From contig OU744447.1 of the NCBI GenBank assembly GCA_916610825.1, positions 3,460,146-3,524,145 of the forward strand: a stretch of DNA of 64,000 nucleotides, read 5' to 3'. Positions 22,301 to 37,300 of this stretch are shown here, piece after piece (the stretch's first letter is position 1; each line of letters starts with the position of its first letter). The DNA is from Haliclystus octoradiatus. Lineage: Eukaryota; Cnidaria; Staurozoa; Stauromedusae; Haliclystidae. A program made the translations under genes and the position numbers. The notes under the pieces are model-generated. The model was not told the DNA's origin and did no database searches. It saw nothing but the letters and a program-made list of their open reading frames with translations.

Positions 22301-25300
22301 CCTTCTTATGTAAGTGCTTGCACATTCATGAATAGGACGAGGAAATTAATTTCAATGAACACTCCAGGTGATTTGCATGGTTTACATGTGAAGTAATTGA
22401 TAACCTATTGAGAATTTCAAAGATGTTCCCCTTCTGAGAATGTTCATGAACTGTTCATGAAATGTTTCTTAATTGGACCATTTTCAAGCTGCCCTGAACT
22501 GTTCATGTAGCCCTACTGCTCATGATTTAGGCATTGAATATTATATTATTAAGTTAACACTTGTCGTGCCGAACCCGAGTATACTCGGGATAGCTTGACC
22601 CCCGTCACCCGAGTATACTCGGGATAGCAACGTGGGCTTTCCACAGAGCTTAAAAACAATGAAAAAGGAAGTCTTCAAGCAGAAACCTTTGTTCAATTAA
22701 ACCAATCGCATATCAGCTAAGCAGGGAATCTTCTTTCACTTGAATCCAACATGATCTTACGATTTTAAATCAGTTTGAAAGTTCTAAAGCAACACAAAAT
22801 GGCGAAGTGTTGACACGCGGTCGCCTTGGCGCTAAGAAAGGCAATAAAATGAGCTATTATTACTTCGAAAACACGATAAAAACTGAAGCAATACATTTAT
22901 ATGGTCATCAACTATTATTATTTCTGTCTTGTATGTGGTTTTCTGGTTAATGAAGGTTATTTGGAGACAGAGAAGTTTGTGTTGTGTTTTGCAGTTTTTT
23001 CGGATCTTTTTAAATTCGTTATAATGAAAGTTTTGTCCAAATTAATATAAATCAAGCATGTTATATATGTTAATATTCGATTCCTGGTCTAATTAATTGT
23101 ATTGGGAGTTGGCTTAAATCATTATTGGATATAAAATGTAGTCTTGCTATTTCAAATTAATTTTTTCAGAAATGAAAATTTCGACATTCATGGCGTACGG
23201 GCGTGGGTCTACAGACATAGTTGCTCTCTTTTTCATCTTGTTTCAAGGTTAAATTGCTCTTGAGACCAAATAAATCAAAAGTTTAAATAAAGTATGATAT
23301 GTTAAAACTTATTTTGTTTGATTGATGTTACAATAATTTGAATTTAAGACTGTTTTTCATAAAACATTTGAAACATTTCCGTCATTGTGTTTTTCTTTTG
23401 AAAACTGCGCAGTCTTTGATTATAAAATTTCAAACAAAAAGTACACAACATGAAATATATGTTTCGAAATAATAATTTCCCAAAACTTTGTTATATAAAA
23501 ACGAATATTTCTTGAGATAAATGAACTTGAAAGTTGATTACTTGATATGGCCATCGCATGCAAAAACAGGGCGGCCTGTGGTGAAAGGATATTGAAAAAT
23601 CGTCGGCATCATAAGTGTTAATTGATGGATTAATCCAACAATACACTTGCATCAACGAAGTGGCATAGATTGCAGCTCTGCTGTAGGTTTGCATTTCTGC
23701 TACGATCATCAACAGAATGTGAAAGACAAACACAACACTTTCAGTTTTTTAGAGACGGTGCTGATGCAATGGTCTCTGTAGACAGGTTGACGTTGATTTC
23801 AACCTCTGAGAAAAATTGTTGGGTTCATTTACTGTTCATGAACCTCTTGATCAGTTTATGAACAGTTCATGAACATTACTTGAATTTTACAAACGTTCAT
23901 GAACACCTTTTAAACAGTTGAATAACAGTTCATGAACTAGTTCATAAACTTTAAATGACCCAATTGTCAAGGACGTTTTCATGAACTATTCATATGAACA
24001 ATTATGAAATCATTATGATAATTAGGCCGTTTAACGTTAATGAACTGTTTTCATAGAAGACTTATATGACTATAAGGACAATGCGCAAATATTTTCAATG
24101 AGTCTGAATGTACATTATTTGTAAACAGTTCAATCAGCTATACTTAATTTTCACAGCTTGTTGATTTGGAGTGATTCAGCTATTCCAATGGATCGCATTT
24201 CAGAAATGAAATCTTATCAGGTGATATGAAAGTTATGCAGTAATAACCATATGCAGAAAAGTTATTTTCGTTGGTTTATCTTAATCGGTAGATAAATTGA
24301 ACACTATCTGCAGGTGACCTTTATATACAGGGCCGATTTCAATAGAAAATTATACTATTTTGGACATTGCAAGAGTGGCTACTATAAACAGGTGGCCACT
24401 GCATAGAGGTGACCATCATACTATGTTTGACTGTATCAACCATCGAGTTCTACGCAGCCTACAGTTATTCTTTGATATACCAATGTCATGGATCGTTCTC
24501 AAATATGAGTGAATTCCTCCAAAATGATATAAATTGTAAAAGCAATGTTTTCTATCCAAGTTAGAGATTACTGAGCGCTCTTTGCTTTGTATCAGCTACT
24601 ACAGATGCATGTTATTGACAAATATACAATATGCTACACAGATGGTAGATTTTAGTGTTATTGCAGGTAAATAGACTCAATGCGTAAAAAAGTGAAAATC
24701 AACATTTTTACCTTAACTTGTTGTATTAAGTGACTTGTTTGCTTTTCCAAGTTTTTTTTTGATAAACTGAGAAATATTTTTGATAAATTTTATAAAATTA
24801 TATTAATATTTCATTTTACAGTCAATCAATGACATTCTGAGAGTCATTCTGTAAGCACAAGCGCTTGTTTATTGGGAGACATTAACAAATTTACGTATAC
24901 AAATGAATATTAGCAATAAAAATGTGTGCACAGACGAGGAATTGAACCCCGGCCTCCAGCACAAAGTGCGGACACTCTGTCACTCAGCTACCAATGAACC
25001 AGTGCATTTCACACATGTCCCTTGGGTATACAAAAGAATGTATCAATTAAATATTTAATACTGACTATTTAGCCTATTTAAAATTTAGGAGATTTCTGTA
25101 AATGTACAATGTCTAGATGCTGTTTAAATCGATGTTCAAATGCGTTTTATGATAAATGACAGTGTGTTATATTTTGTATAGAAAATCAACCATTTTCCTG
25201 GAATGGCAGAGATATGCCGCAAAGATTTACTTGCAAAGAACACAGCAAGGTAATTTTATAATTAACAAATAGGATTTATGCTTTCTTTAATATATGTAAA

Positions 25301-28300
25301 AATTATGTGTCACATAATAATAATAGGCTTTTTTAAGAGGCAACAAAAACTGACTGCCCTCACCATCATCATCATCATCATCATCATCATCATTTATTCA
25401 GTACCCGATAAGCTTGGAGCTTTTTTTCACGGGACTATACATAATAAGCAAAATATAATAACAGGCTATAATAAGTTATAGTAGAAAAAAAAATTATTCA
25501 CAGAGAGAATAATATATACATATATAAAAGTGAGTAAAAATTAGTTAAATGTGTTATTGACATGCATTTGATTCTTGAGGAGATGCTTAAATTTGGCACG
25601 GTCACTATTAACCACCTTCATCCCAGACGCAAGACCATTCCACTTTCTAGCACTGGTTTCAGCATGTTTGAATGAATGTGAATGGCTTGGTTCAATGTAG
25701 ATGTCGTTGTGTGATAATAAGATGACGATATACATTGAAACCTGTACATAACAGCCACCTCCGAGAGGTAGATATATTGACCACTATAGACAGGTGGCCT
25801 TTATATACATGTTTGATGCAATAGAAAATACTATTTTAGACATTACAAGAGTGACCACTATAGACAGATGGCTGCTCTATAGAGGTGACCGCTATAGCAG
25901 GTGCGACTGTATGCATGTGGTTGCTATAGTAGGTCTTCCATTACATAAAATGTTCATAATATGGACCGGCAGCTAAATGGTTAGAGTGCCTATTTTATCT
26001 TTATGTAGCTTTGACGTAGTAATAAACCTCGTCGTAGATTATTACGTAATTTAAATTAGATGTGTCTAAATGAGACTGCTGTTAAGCTTTATAACCCATA
26101 TAGTTGTATTTAATGTACAGTAGGAAGAAAAAGAAATTACACAACACAAGAATTTTGGTTATATGTTCTTGAACAGTTCATGATCAGCTCAAAACAGTTC
26201 ATGAACTACATCATGAATATTAAATGTTTCCGTCATCATTTTTTGATCATCATCATGGACTTTATTTAATTACTTTTACAATCACAGTAGGCTATACAAG
26301 TATAGATCAAAATCGCCAACAAATTTCGTTGCATTTAACCGATTTTGCAATTTTTGCAAATTGTTCAACACAGGACTTGACCACAAAATAGTTAATAGGG
26401 TGACAAAGCAAGGTTGTTGATAAGCTGGATATCACTTTTCAGAACTGCTCTTACATGGGATATACAGTACTTCACATTAATTTTGTAAGGGTATATTTCA
26501 CTGAAATGTAACTGCACGTCTGAGAAAACATTTGTTGAGTTCATGAACAGTTCATCAACATTTCATAAAAATCGGACTATTTAACTGCCTTCACAGGGAA
26601 GTGTCACCTGCTCAGGTTCGATTCTTGTAAGTGAACCTAGTTAAGCAGCAACCTAGCTTTGAAATAACTTAATGATATATATATACATACTTTTGGCCAA
26701 GACCTTGCTAAAGAATTTCGGATAGATTGCATATTTGGATAAATGCAATGAAACTCATTGCCAATTTTGATATGCAACCAAACGAGTTATACTTTAACAT
26801 AATTTAATTGGACGGTTTCCAAATTGACATTTTACTATCTGGTAATGCTATTCACACAATACTGTATTAATGTAGTTTTCTAATGAAAATCATGAAATTT
26901 TGTTTTCAAAGGTTATGCAAAGTCTTTCCGGATGAATATTCATTTGTTCCTCAATCATGGATTCTACCATCCGAGTATCTTTTTCTGATTTTCTTTTTTC
27001 TTTTTAAACCATTATTATTATGACAACTATTTGAACTCTATATCTTATTTTGTTGCCTCTATAGAATGCTGTAAATCCATCATATTGCAAAATAAATGAA
27101 GAAATCATACTTATCCCTGTGAAATAAATTATTGCGTTCATCAACTGTTCATGAAGGGCTTATAAACAATTCATTATTTGTTCATGAACATTTAATGAAC
27201 AGTTTATAATAAGTTCATGAGCAGTATGATTTTCTTAAACATTTTCTTGAACCTTTTATAAACTGTGCAGCTGTATGCGATATTAATAATCACTTGAGAA
27301 AAACGCGAATCATGATTAATGGATTTGTACCACGTGATTTGCTGTTATGTCAAGGCAGCCCACGACAAATGCCCACGGCAGTCCATGACAACCAGTAAAA
27401 TTACATGGGTTTTCGTTGTACGGCCTATACCTCCACGTTCTATACCCGATAGATGATACCTGACAGTTTCAATTCAGCAGCTAGAGTGCATGTTTTGAAA
27501 ATGGCGACGAGCTGCGACAAATTTAATAACTTTTCTAAACTTCAAATCAAATGTAACCTATAGTTAAAAATGTTCAAGCTGAAAAATTCAAGACGTATCA
27601 GCTTGGGAGTTACGATATTCAGATTTTTTTTTATTTTTTTTATCGTTTTTCCACGAACCGGGTAAGCTTACAGCTTTTTTTCACCGGGGTGGTTGATTAA
27701 GTTGTTAGTATTTTGAAGCTTGTGTGTGTTTAATAGCCGGATGCCCTTCCTGACGCCAACCTATAGTGCTCCGGACAGGGATTGAACCTGAGACCCTGCG
27801 GGCCGTGGTCCAACACCCTAGCCACTACACCAAGGCCGCACTGATGTGTACTGTTTAAGCTGTTTTTAGATTTGAATTATTCAATGTTTGAAGATGTTAA
27901 TTACAATTTTGCCAGATTATTTACGTAAAACTGAGATAATATATTCAGCTTATAATACTGTCAGCTATTGCGTCAAATCATTATCTAAGAAGACTCTTAT
28001 TGAGATAATATAATGACCTTTTTAAAAGTCTTGAAAACGCAAATTTCAGTTGCATTATCTTAGTTTTCATTGTTTTGATAATTTTATATAATGTAAATGT
28101 TATCATCCTTAACAGTTTGAATTATTAGACATGTTCTGTTTAAGAGTCATTGTCGAGAATTAAGAAACCGAAAGAAATTGAAAACATTCATTGTAAAACC
28201 CGCTAATGGAGCTATGGGGAACGGGTATGAACAAAATATCATTTTATGGAAATACTTGATTCACCTGTCATCGTCATCGTTATTATCATCATCATCATCA

Positions 28301-31300
28301 TTTATTGAGAACCTTTATGTCATTTGGCTTCTTTTGAAAGGGATCATTATATAATTAAATTAAAATAGTTACGAATATGATTACAATGTAGATAAGAAAA
28401 TGTAGATTAGTGAATGATTAGTCTTTACATACTAAATTTGATTTATACAATTTTTGAAAAAGCCCCACGGTCAGTGATATCCTTTGGATTAATGTGACAG
28501 AAATAGATTTGAGATGAATTTTGAGACGAAAAACCTTTGTGTTTCAGCAGCGTTGCATAGCAACATGATCATCCTGCTGATGCGTGATAAGTATGTGCTA
28601 AAAAGTGTTAAAACGAAAAGTTATAACTTTGAAGGTATATAGAATTTTGGTTATTAAACTTACGTTTTATGTTAAATCTTACGGGAATTAACTTTTTATG
28701 CACAGCAACCCAAAGTATATACAAATGTATAATTTCTGAGTTGATTTCCCAACAGTAATATAGAACATTTTACAAAGCGTAAAATGTCTTTTATGTTGAG
28801 TTTGCTCTTTACCTCAACTGATCCCTGAATTGTCTATTGCTTGTTTCTGTCAGGATATTTTTAATGAGAAGTACGGATAGAATTGATTACTGTGAGAATT
28901 ACATCATACAAGAATATATTGATAAGGTCAGTAAAGAGAAACATGCTACCTCTCCCCTGCGAAAAACAGCTCAGGAGTTCATGAACTGGGGGTCATTACG
29001 TAGTTAAATTGTGCGGCTTTGTACACGGGAAAGACGGTGTGACGGTGTCAATCATCAAAGTATGTACGCATATTGACTGTCACTGTATCCCTTTTTGAAA
29101 GACTTTAATTCAAGTATTTATCAGTTTGTCAACGACTAAATGGATTTTTACAGCAAAAAGTTATAACTTTAATATTTTTCTCTTTTCAAAAAGGGTTGCA
29201 CTTGCATACATTCGAAACAGCAAAAACAAATTTCATAAAAATACGCGGGGGGGGGGGGGCTACAAAAGTTTCAGTACTTACGTAGAAGGATTGATCTGAA
29301 AGGTACAACTGCTTAAGGATGGAGCCAAATATTGGAACATTTTCTATATACAGTACGTACGTACTTATTTCTGTACGTACTTTATAGATAGCCTCTCATA
29401 CGAAAGCCGGAATCAATCTATAAAAATTGATTGGATAACTGCCTATAAACATAGTATTTGCTGATTTATAGCTTCACGGGAGTCTAAAAACTATGTATCC
29501 ATCTTTTTCAAGCTAGGAGTATTATAGAAAGAATTGCCATGTGGAACTCAAATTGCCATGTAAAGAACCAATCATATTTATTTAAAGTCGTACTCCACTG
29601 TTAAAAGATACAATAAATAAGAAGATTCCCCATTAAGAATAATCTTGAAATTCAATTGAGACAGGTGTAAGTTATTGTATGCACTATTACTATAGGCTTC
29701 ATATCATTGCAAAACTATAAAAAGATATACAGTCAAACCTGTTATAACGGTCACCTCTATACGGTGGTCACCTGTCTATAGTGGCCACACTGAAAAAAAT
29801 CCAAAATAATATTTACTATTAAATCAACCAAGTATATAAAGGCCACCTGCATATAGTGGTCAATTTATCAACCTATAGTAGCTGCCTGTTATATACAGGT
29901 TTCATTGTAGTTTATTTTTCATACAAATAATTGAATATCACATAGAAATACACAATCATATCATTGATGAAGGTAACCAGTCGCTTTCAAGTATTACGTC
30001 ATTGTGAACACGATTGGCTATTACGTCGAAAAGTTTTATGTCGAAAAGTTTAACGTCGAAAATTTAACGTCGAAAAAAATAAACCGCAAAAATGGATGTT
30101 TAATGTCGAAATGCGGTTTTATTGCCATTTTATTTTTCTGCGTTTTTTTTAATTGTGCTGTTAAGTGGGAATAAACCCCCAGACTATCTTTACATATGTA
30201 GTAGAACTCGACGTGAAAAAAACAATGGCGTAATTTTTTTTTCGATCTGGAAATTATTTCTTGGTGAAAAATGCCTTCAAAGTGGTGTTTTGACCCAAAT
30301 GTCGCTGAGAAAAAAAAAGGGATTGGATCTAGCTTTATGACGACAAAGTCACAAGTCGTGCATTTTGGGATTTATGTCGAAAATTTAACGTCGAAAACAT
30401 TTTTTCGACGTTAAACTTTTCGACGTTATAGCGTACAATCCATTGTGAATACAAATATGACTCCGTCATATATAATGAGAACTAAGATTTAAAAACGAAC
30501 ACGAACTTCTCAGAGACTTAAATCCAAACCAAAATTCCCAGGCGGTTTCAATCCGCTCCGTATAATTTTAAATTTCATTTCATTACAGTAATTTACAGTA
30601 AGGTAAATCACAGTAATTTATTATAAGCTGTATAATATTTCAAAATAAAGCAACTCTTAAAAAAGGAACAGAAGATTCCTCAAACGTTGTGCATGAAAAT
30701 AAAAAGTATGTAATGTGATTTTATTGGATATTTTATTCATGTTTTCCATTTACGCAGCCTCTGTTACTGGATGGTTATAAATTTGATCTTCGACTTTATG
30801 TCTTTGTAATGAACATTGATCCTTTGAAAATCTTTCTATACAACGATGGATTGGTAAGCAAAACATTATTATGTTGAATGTTGATATTATGTATCGTATT
30901 CAGCTGATTACACTTAGCGTAGCGTCAGTGCAAACCTTGACTTGCTATAAGTCTCATTTATTTTATGACTATTTGATATGTTGGTAAGTGCCGCTTACCA
31001 ACCTTCAAATCTTGGCACATTAAAGTCAGTGGGACTTTGAGCCAGTTAAGTGCAAACCATGTCGGTAAGATTTTCACTACAACCCCTGCGAAAACAGTTC
31101 AGGAGTTCATGAATCAACAGTTCATCAACAGTTCATGAACAGTTCATCAACAGTTCATGAACGTTAAATGGCCCCAAATTTTCATGAACTGTTCATGAAC
31201 TGTTCGTGAACTGTCTGTGAGGGTTCATGAACTGTTCATGAACTCCTGAACTGTTTTTCGCAGGGGAATCCGTAACGTAATGAAAATCACTGCGCTACGC

Positions 31301-34300
31301 AGAGCGTATTGTATCGTATCCAAGTTCCGTCGTGTATCCAAAACCCCAAGACGATACGAAAATCGCGCTTACTCCTAACAATTTTACTATTCTTGTTTAA
31401 CACTTCTCCATTTTTTGATTTGCACTTAAATGGATTGAATTATAGTTTTAGTTTAGTTTTAGCTTAGTACCAGTTTGAGGTATCTCCCCTATAAGAAAAC
31501 GCGTAATATTCTAGTTAACCTTTATTTTTATTTTTTATGTAACTAATTTGCCTTCCATGTACATACTTTTAACATGTTGCTCTTTTGCCTTATTCCTATA
31601 TTTCCTATATTCCTATATCAGTCCTGTGAAAAAATCTTGTAGGTTATCAGGTTTTCTGAATAAATGATGATGATGATGATTACCCTGTCTTTGATTCAAC
31701 AATGATATTTTTTAGGTTCGAATGGGTACCGAAACCTACATGAATCCAAAAGAAAGTAATCTGGTAAGTATAATGGTTATATTATAATTACATCTATGTA
31801 AAGCCTTGAAGTTAACTAACATATGTAATCAGTATATGCTTTGTTGATAAATATAGCTACAGTACGTGAAACCTTTATATAACAGCAAGCTATAAGAGTT
31901 GACCATAATACGCAGGTGGTATTTATTTACAGGATCGATTCGATAGAAAATACTATTTTAGACAAACGAAGATTGAACACTATAAACAGGTGACCTTTAT
32001 ATACAGGATTATTCAACAGAAAATACTATTGTAGACATCGCAAGAGTGACCACTATCTGTAGGTAGTCTTTATACATAGGGTTGATTCAATAGAAAATAC
32101 TACTGTAAAATCTGTATATAACAGCTAGCTATGATTGGTAGATAAATTGACAACTTTCTGTAGGTGGTTTTTATACATCGGGCTGATTCAATAGAATTTA
32201 CTACAGTAAAACCTGTATATAACAGCCAGCTATTAGAGGTAGATAACTTGAACACAATCTGCAGGCGGTCTTTATACATAGGATTGATTCAATAGAATGT
32301 GCTATTTTGGACATTTCTAGTTTGGACATTATAGACAGGTGACCGCTGTATATAGGTAACTGCTGTATATAGGTGACGGTTATAGCGTGTTTGACGGTAT
32401 GATTTATTGTTTAAAAATTTTTAGGATTGTTTGTATATGCATCTAACAAATTATTCAATCAACAAACATAGTGACAATTTCAAACGATCGTCAGAAAATG
32501 ACACAGGAAGCAAAAGGTTTGTTTGAGAAATCAATATATCATTGTTATCATCATCATCATTTATTCAAGACCGCGCTATGTTATAGGTAAAAAATGATGA
32601 TTTCCAATAGCAAACGACACCGTTAGTCTACTTGGTAGTTATGAGATATTGTATAGACTATATAGAAGGAAGGATTAGCTCAGATAGCAGGGCTACTGAA
32701 CTTCTGATCGGTTCATATCATATTGACTGTGATTCAAATTCCCCCATTTCAACTCAGCATTGACCTTATCTAAAAACATCAAATGAGTGCTATCTAAAGC
32801 CCGTTTTCCACTCACAACAAATGTCGCGCGAAGCGAAATCAACCTGCGCATGCGGAGTAGTCGTCTTGTCAAAATTTCGCACTGCGTTGTAATTTGAAAA
32901 ATTTCAAACTTTTCAGATGTTGCCAGGGCGCAAAATGTCGCAAGCCAATCAAATAGCTAGTTATTTTGAGATGATTCGAAATGAGCCTAGAATGTCCAGA
33001 TTTGTGTCCCTAAATTAAAATTGAACCAATCGCCCTTTTCGAAATAGTCAAACTTTTACATTTATTTAATTTGATTCAGTAATCTGTATTTTATTGTAAT
33101 CAATGTCAGTCTGAGCATTGAAAGTAACATTTGATAATTTGCAGACCTATTAAAAAATAAAAAAGTTATTGCAATAAATTTTTTCCATTAAGTTTTTTGT
33201 TTTCCTTTTATTTAGAAAGCTCGAGGTAGATTTGTAAAGCGTAACAATCGTCAAAACACGGAGTATAGAGAGGGAAATCAGATTTAATTTGTCGAGAGAA
33301 AAAAGAATTTATGTAACAATAATTGCGTAATCAGAGGAGAAAGCTTGCAAACGAATCTAAGTCTATATAATCTAATGTAGAAACAGACATCATTATTGTA
33401 AAAGAGGATAAATTTTGGATTGTAAATTAGTGCAAATCACTTATATACGAGTCAAAACTACCTTTTTTCGACAGAAAAAGCATTTTTTAACAACATAATT
33501 TATTATTTTATCAAGATCAACGTTTCGATAACCAGCTATAGGGATCATTTTTAAGATAACTAACCGAAACGTTTATCTTAGTAAAATAATAAATAAATAA
33601 TAATTTTTACTCTTTCTGCCAAATGCATGTCACAGTAGCTTCTGTTAGAAAGCTAACATTAACTCATTAATTACAAACAGTTTTTGAAGCAATCGGTTTT
33701 GGTGACATATTATAACATTCTTATGAATAATGCGCAACATTTTGACGATCAATCTGTCGCTCTCATCCAATTTTATTGTTATCGCAAACTGTGTTCTCAA
33801 ATCCAGATCGATCAAAGCCATGCTGGAGAAGCTTAGACAACAAGGGACAAACACATCAGTGCTATGGGAAAATATTGCAGTAAGTATGAAATGATCTCTA
33901 TAATTTATTATTTTCCACAAACCGGATAAGCTTGCAGATTTTCAGCGGGGTGGCAGGATGGTGCGTCTAATAGCCAGATGTCCTTCCTGGCGCCAACCTA
34001 TAGTGCTCCGGACAGGGATTGAACCCGAGACCCTGCTGGCCGTGGTAAAACGCCCTTGCCACTACACTAAGGCCGCATATACGACTAGCAATGATATATG
34101 TTTTCTTTCGATGTGAGAGACAGAAAGCAAAGTCTAAAAATTGAAGGCCGTCATAACCATATTTGGAGGATACTGATTCTAATAATATGTTTCTCAAAGC
34201 TGTCACGCTACAATTAATGGAGACAATTACTCCGGACTTACATCCATAGATCCATACAGATACACAGATTCTGAAATTTGTTGATTGTTCTTGATCTTCT

Positions 34301-37300
34301 TGAGCTTCGCTGACGGTGCATGATATTACAACGAAGTAACTCCAAGCATGCCATCTGAATTATAGAAATTATCCACATAATTTTATCCTGAAGAATCGTA
34401 GGAGGATTGTGCAATTATTTCTTCAACACCTATTTAAGAAAAAAAAAAATATAGATCATCTCAGGCATCGTGAGCCCAAACCGTCAATCCGTTGTTCATC
34501 TCTACAAGTGTGAATTGTGTAATACGAATTATGTCGGTTTCACACGCCGGCACCTCCACCAACGGATTGACGAGCACATAGAAATGGATATATTGCGTGC
34601 AACACGAGAACTCACAGACGTGTCATAAACAGAATTTATGCCAATTTTTCAATTCTTAAACACTGCCAATCAAAATCAGATTGTCTTACTTATGAAATTC
34701 TGTTCATCGGGGAATTAAAACCCATTCTAAATAAACAATCTGACTCTATAAGGGCAAAACTTTTTTGATTTCTATGTTCCTTTTATTTAAATTTAAAGAT
34801 ATTTTATATATATGGCTTACATGTAACTTATATTTTCTTAAATTGAAAATGGCAGATGTATTAGATTGTCGAAACGTCGTTCAAATTAATAAAGAAAAAA
34901 TTACTGTTGCCCTTGACCTTTTTACATTTTTATGTTTCACAAGGAAGCTTTTTTTTACAACCTATTTAAGTATTACTGTTATGATGACTCTTCCAAGCCA
35001 CTTGTAATAAGCTGCAAAGAGATCTTAATTCTTGTAAGAGGTATTTTGTTTTATATAAGGTCTGTTTCACTCGCATTGAACATTTCTTGTTTTAATTTAA
35101 ATTTCTTCTGGAAACAATTGACGGGAAAAGTCAGTGGCAGCAGTTTTCTAATTTTATTTTGATTCGTAACATTTTGGACATTTTTGCTTAAACGCACTTG
35201 TTGTCTGCATAGTTAGAAAACATTTTCTAGATTTGAGTAATCCGAAGCATCCTCAAGTTAAGAATTTATTCCTTTGGATTTTTACTTTTACCACAAATTG
35301 GATGGATAAGCTAATTTCTATTTTTGCCGGAGTTGTTGGTCAGTTGATTTTATGTTGTTGGTGCTTATGTGAGTTTATTGGCCGGTTGCTGGTTGTTTAT
35401 TGACCTGACACAACCTAAAAGCGCTCTGGCCAGGGGTTGCATCTAAGTCCCTTCCAAGGTCAAATACCTACCCACTATACACACAGACCCATTGTCATTC
35501 ATTTCTATCGATGAATCTAACTATACACTATGACACCATATATAATATAAGTATCGTTAACTCTACTGTGTAGATGTAGTATAGTGTACAACAACAAGCT
35601 AATTTTTCTTGTGCCAAGTAAAATCTTCTTACTACAGCAATCTTCTTCTTTCCCTATTATGTACTCTATATCAGAGCCATCAATTAAGAGTTGATAGACT
35701 CTTTCTTGTGCCGCTCTTGGCTTCCATTGGACAGATGCCAGTCACGTGATTTTATGGGAGCCATTATTGTTCCGTCAAACTCAGGCTTGCGAAATTTGAA
35801 CAAAGCGCGGGAAAATAATATCAGGAATTCAAAATACCTCGTGTCCCAACTCTTTAAAATAAATGGCTCTGCTATTATACCGTCACGTGTTATTCTCTGA
35901 TTTTTTATAGGATGTGATTATCAAGACAGTCATAGCTGCATTTCCACATGTCTCTCATGCATATCGCATGTGTCGAACTAATGACAATCTACCCGAAGAA
36001 AGTGCGTGTTTTGAAATTCTTGGCTTTGATATTTTATTAGATCGTGCATTAAATCCATGGGTTATCGAAGTAAGTTATCCACATCGAAGAATATTTTATC
36101 ATTAGAACAATTAACATAACTCCCACCATTTTGTTGATTTAATTCCTTTGGGCTGTTTTTTGTTTGGTTCATATTTTCGGCCATGTCATTGGAATTTATT
36201 TCCAAAAGTTGTTGTCATGGTTGTCCTTCATTCATTCATCAAGTATAGTTGTTTCTATCGCACTATAGTAAAAAGAAAAAATATATTATTAAAACCGAAT
36301 ATTATCACCCACGAATTGATATTATGCTTAATTATCAAGGATCCTCTCTTTTTTATCAAAGGTGAACAGAGCTCCAAGTTTTGGAACTGATCAAGCTCTT
36401 GATTTTGAAATTAAATTCGGCGTTCTATATCAAGCATTGAAACTCTTGAATATCAGGTACTGTAATGCTCTCCAAACCCCCTCCAAACTTCTCCAGAGAC
36501 CACGTTAGTAAAACAGTTCGGCATGCTTTTTTCCTAAGAATTTATTATGAATAATTTTACTTGGTTTATCGCAATATAGTATACCAAGTATATGTACTGC
36601 ATCCTCTGCATGTGTAGATTGCAAGTATTCCTGATTATTGTAGCTAACTGCATGATTTAGGAGATTGTCTTGATTACAATGATTGATTTATTTAGTATTA
36701 AGTTTGCTGATACTTAATAAGTTTGCCCCGACTAAACTAATCCCAGAGTGAACACAAAGTCAACAACTATTTTATTGGTTTTTTGGAACGATATTACCCT
36801 TTTGCATCAATCCACCGGGTTCTTTTTCCTTAATTAATATTATTCTCGCTATATCGCTATATCGATAAAAAATATAACTTTTGTATTGGCAGCTCTTTTG
36901 CTACTACAATGGATACCGAGAATCTAAAACAATTCGAATCAAAATATATATGTTAACAACTTTCAATTTTAATGCTCGCATCTTCTTACATATTTTTTCA
37001 CATCTATCGTGTTGGTGTGGTGTAGCAATCCAGAGCCATCTATTTACAAGAGTTTGGACACTCTTTTATGTGCCGCTCTTAGTTCCAATTGGACAGATGC
37101 CAGTCATGTAATTTTATGGACGCCATTTCGTTCCGCCAAACCCAGGCGCGCCAAAATAATATCATGAATTCGAAAAACTTATTGTTCAAAAGCAAAACCT
37201 CATTTTCAATGGAGCGAAAATGGTGATCTTCGAGCCCAAAGGTTAGGGGTCCCGACTCTTACAAATAGAAGGCTCTGCTAGCAATGCATCCCGGGGTAAC

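Noticed and set aside
24925..25005. Possible minus-strand tRNA gene.
   Set aside because: The T arm is good but the acceptor and D stems are poor. A SINE head or pseudogene is likelier.
28109..28128. Alternative acceptor AACAG for TTLL7 exon 6.
   Set aside because: It would put the reading frame into a TAG within four codons. The acceptor ATTATTAG ending at 28128 keeps the phase and the homology.
29240..29260. G-quadruplex at the poly-G run.
   Set aside because: It is a single uninterrupted G run of about 13, not four spaced G tracts, and it may vary through sequencing error.
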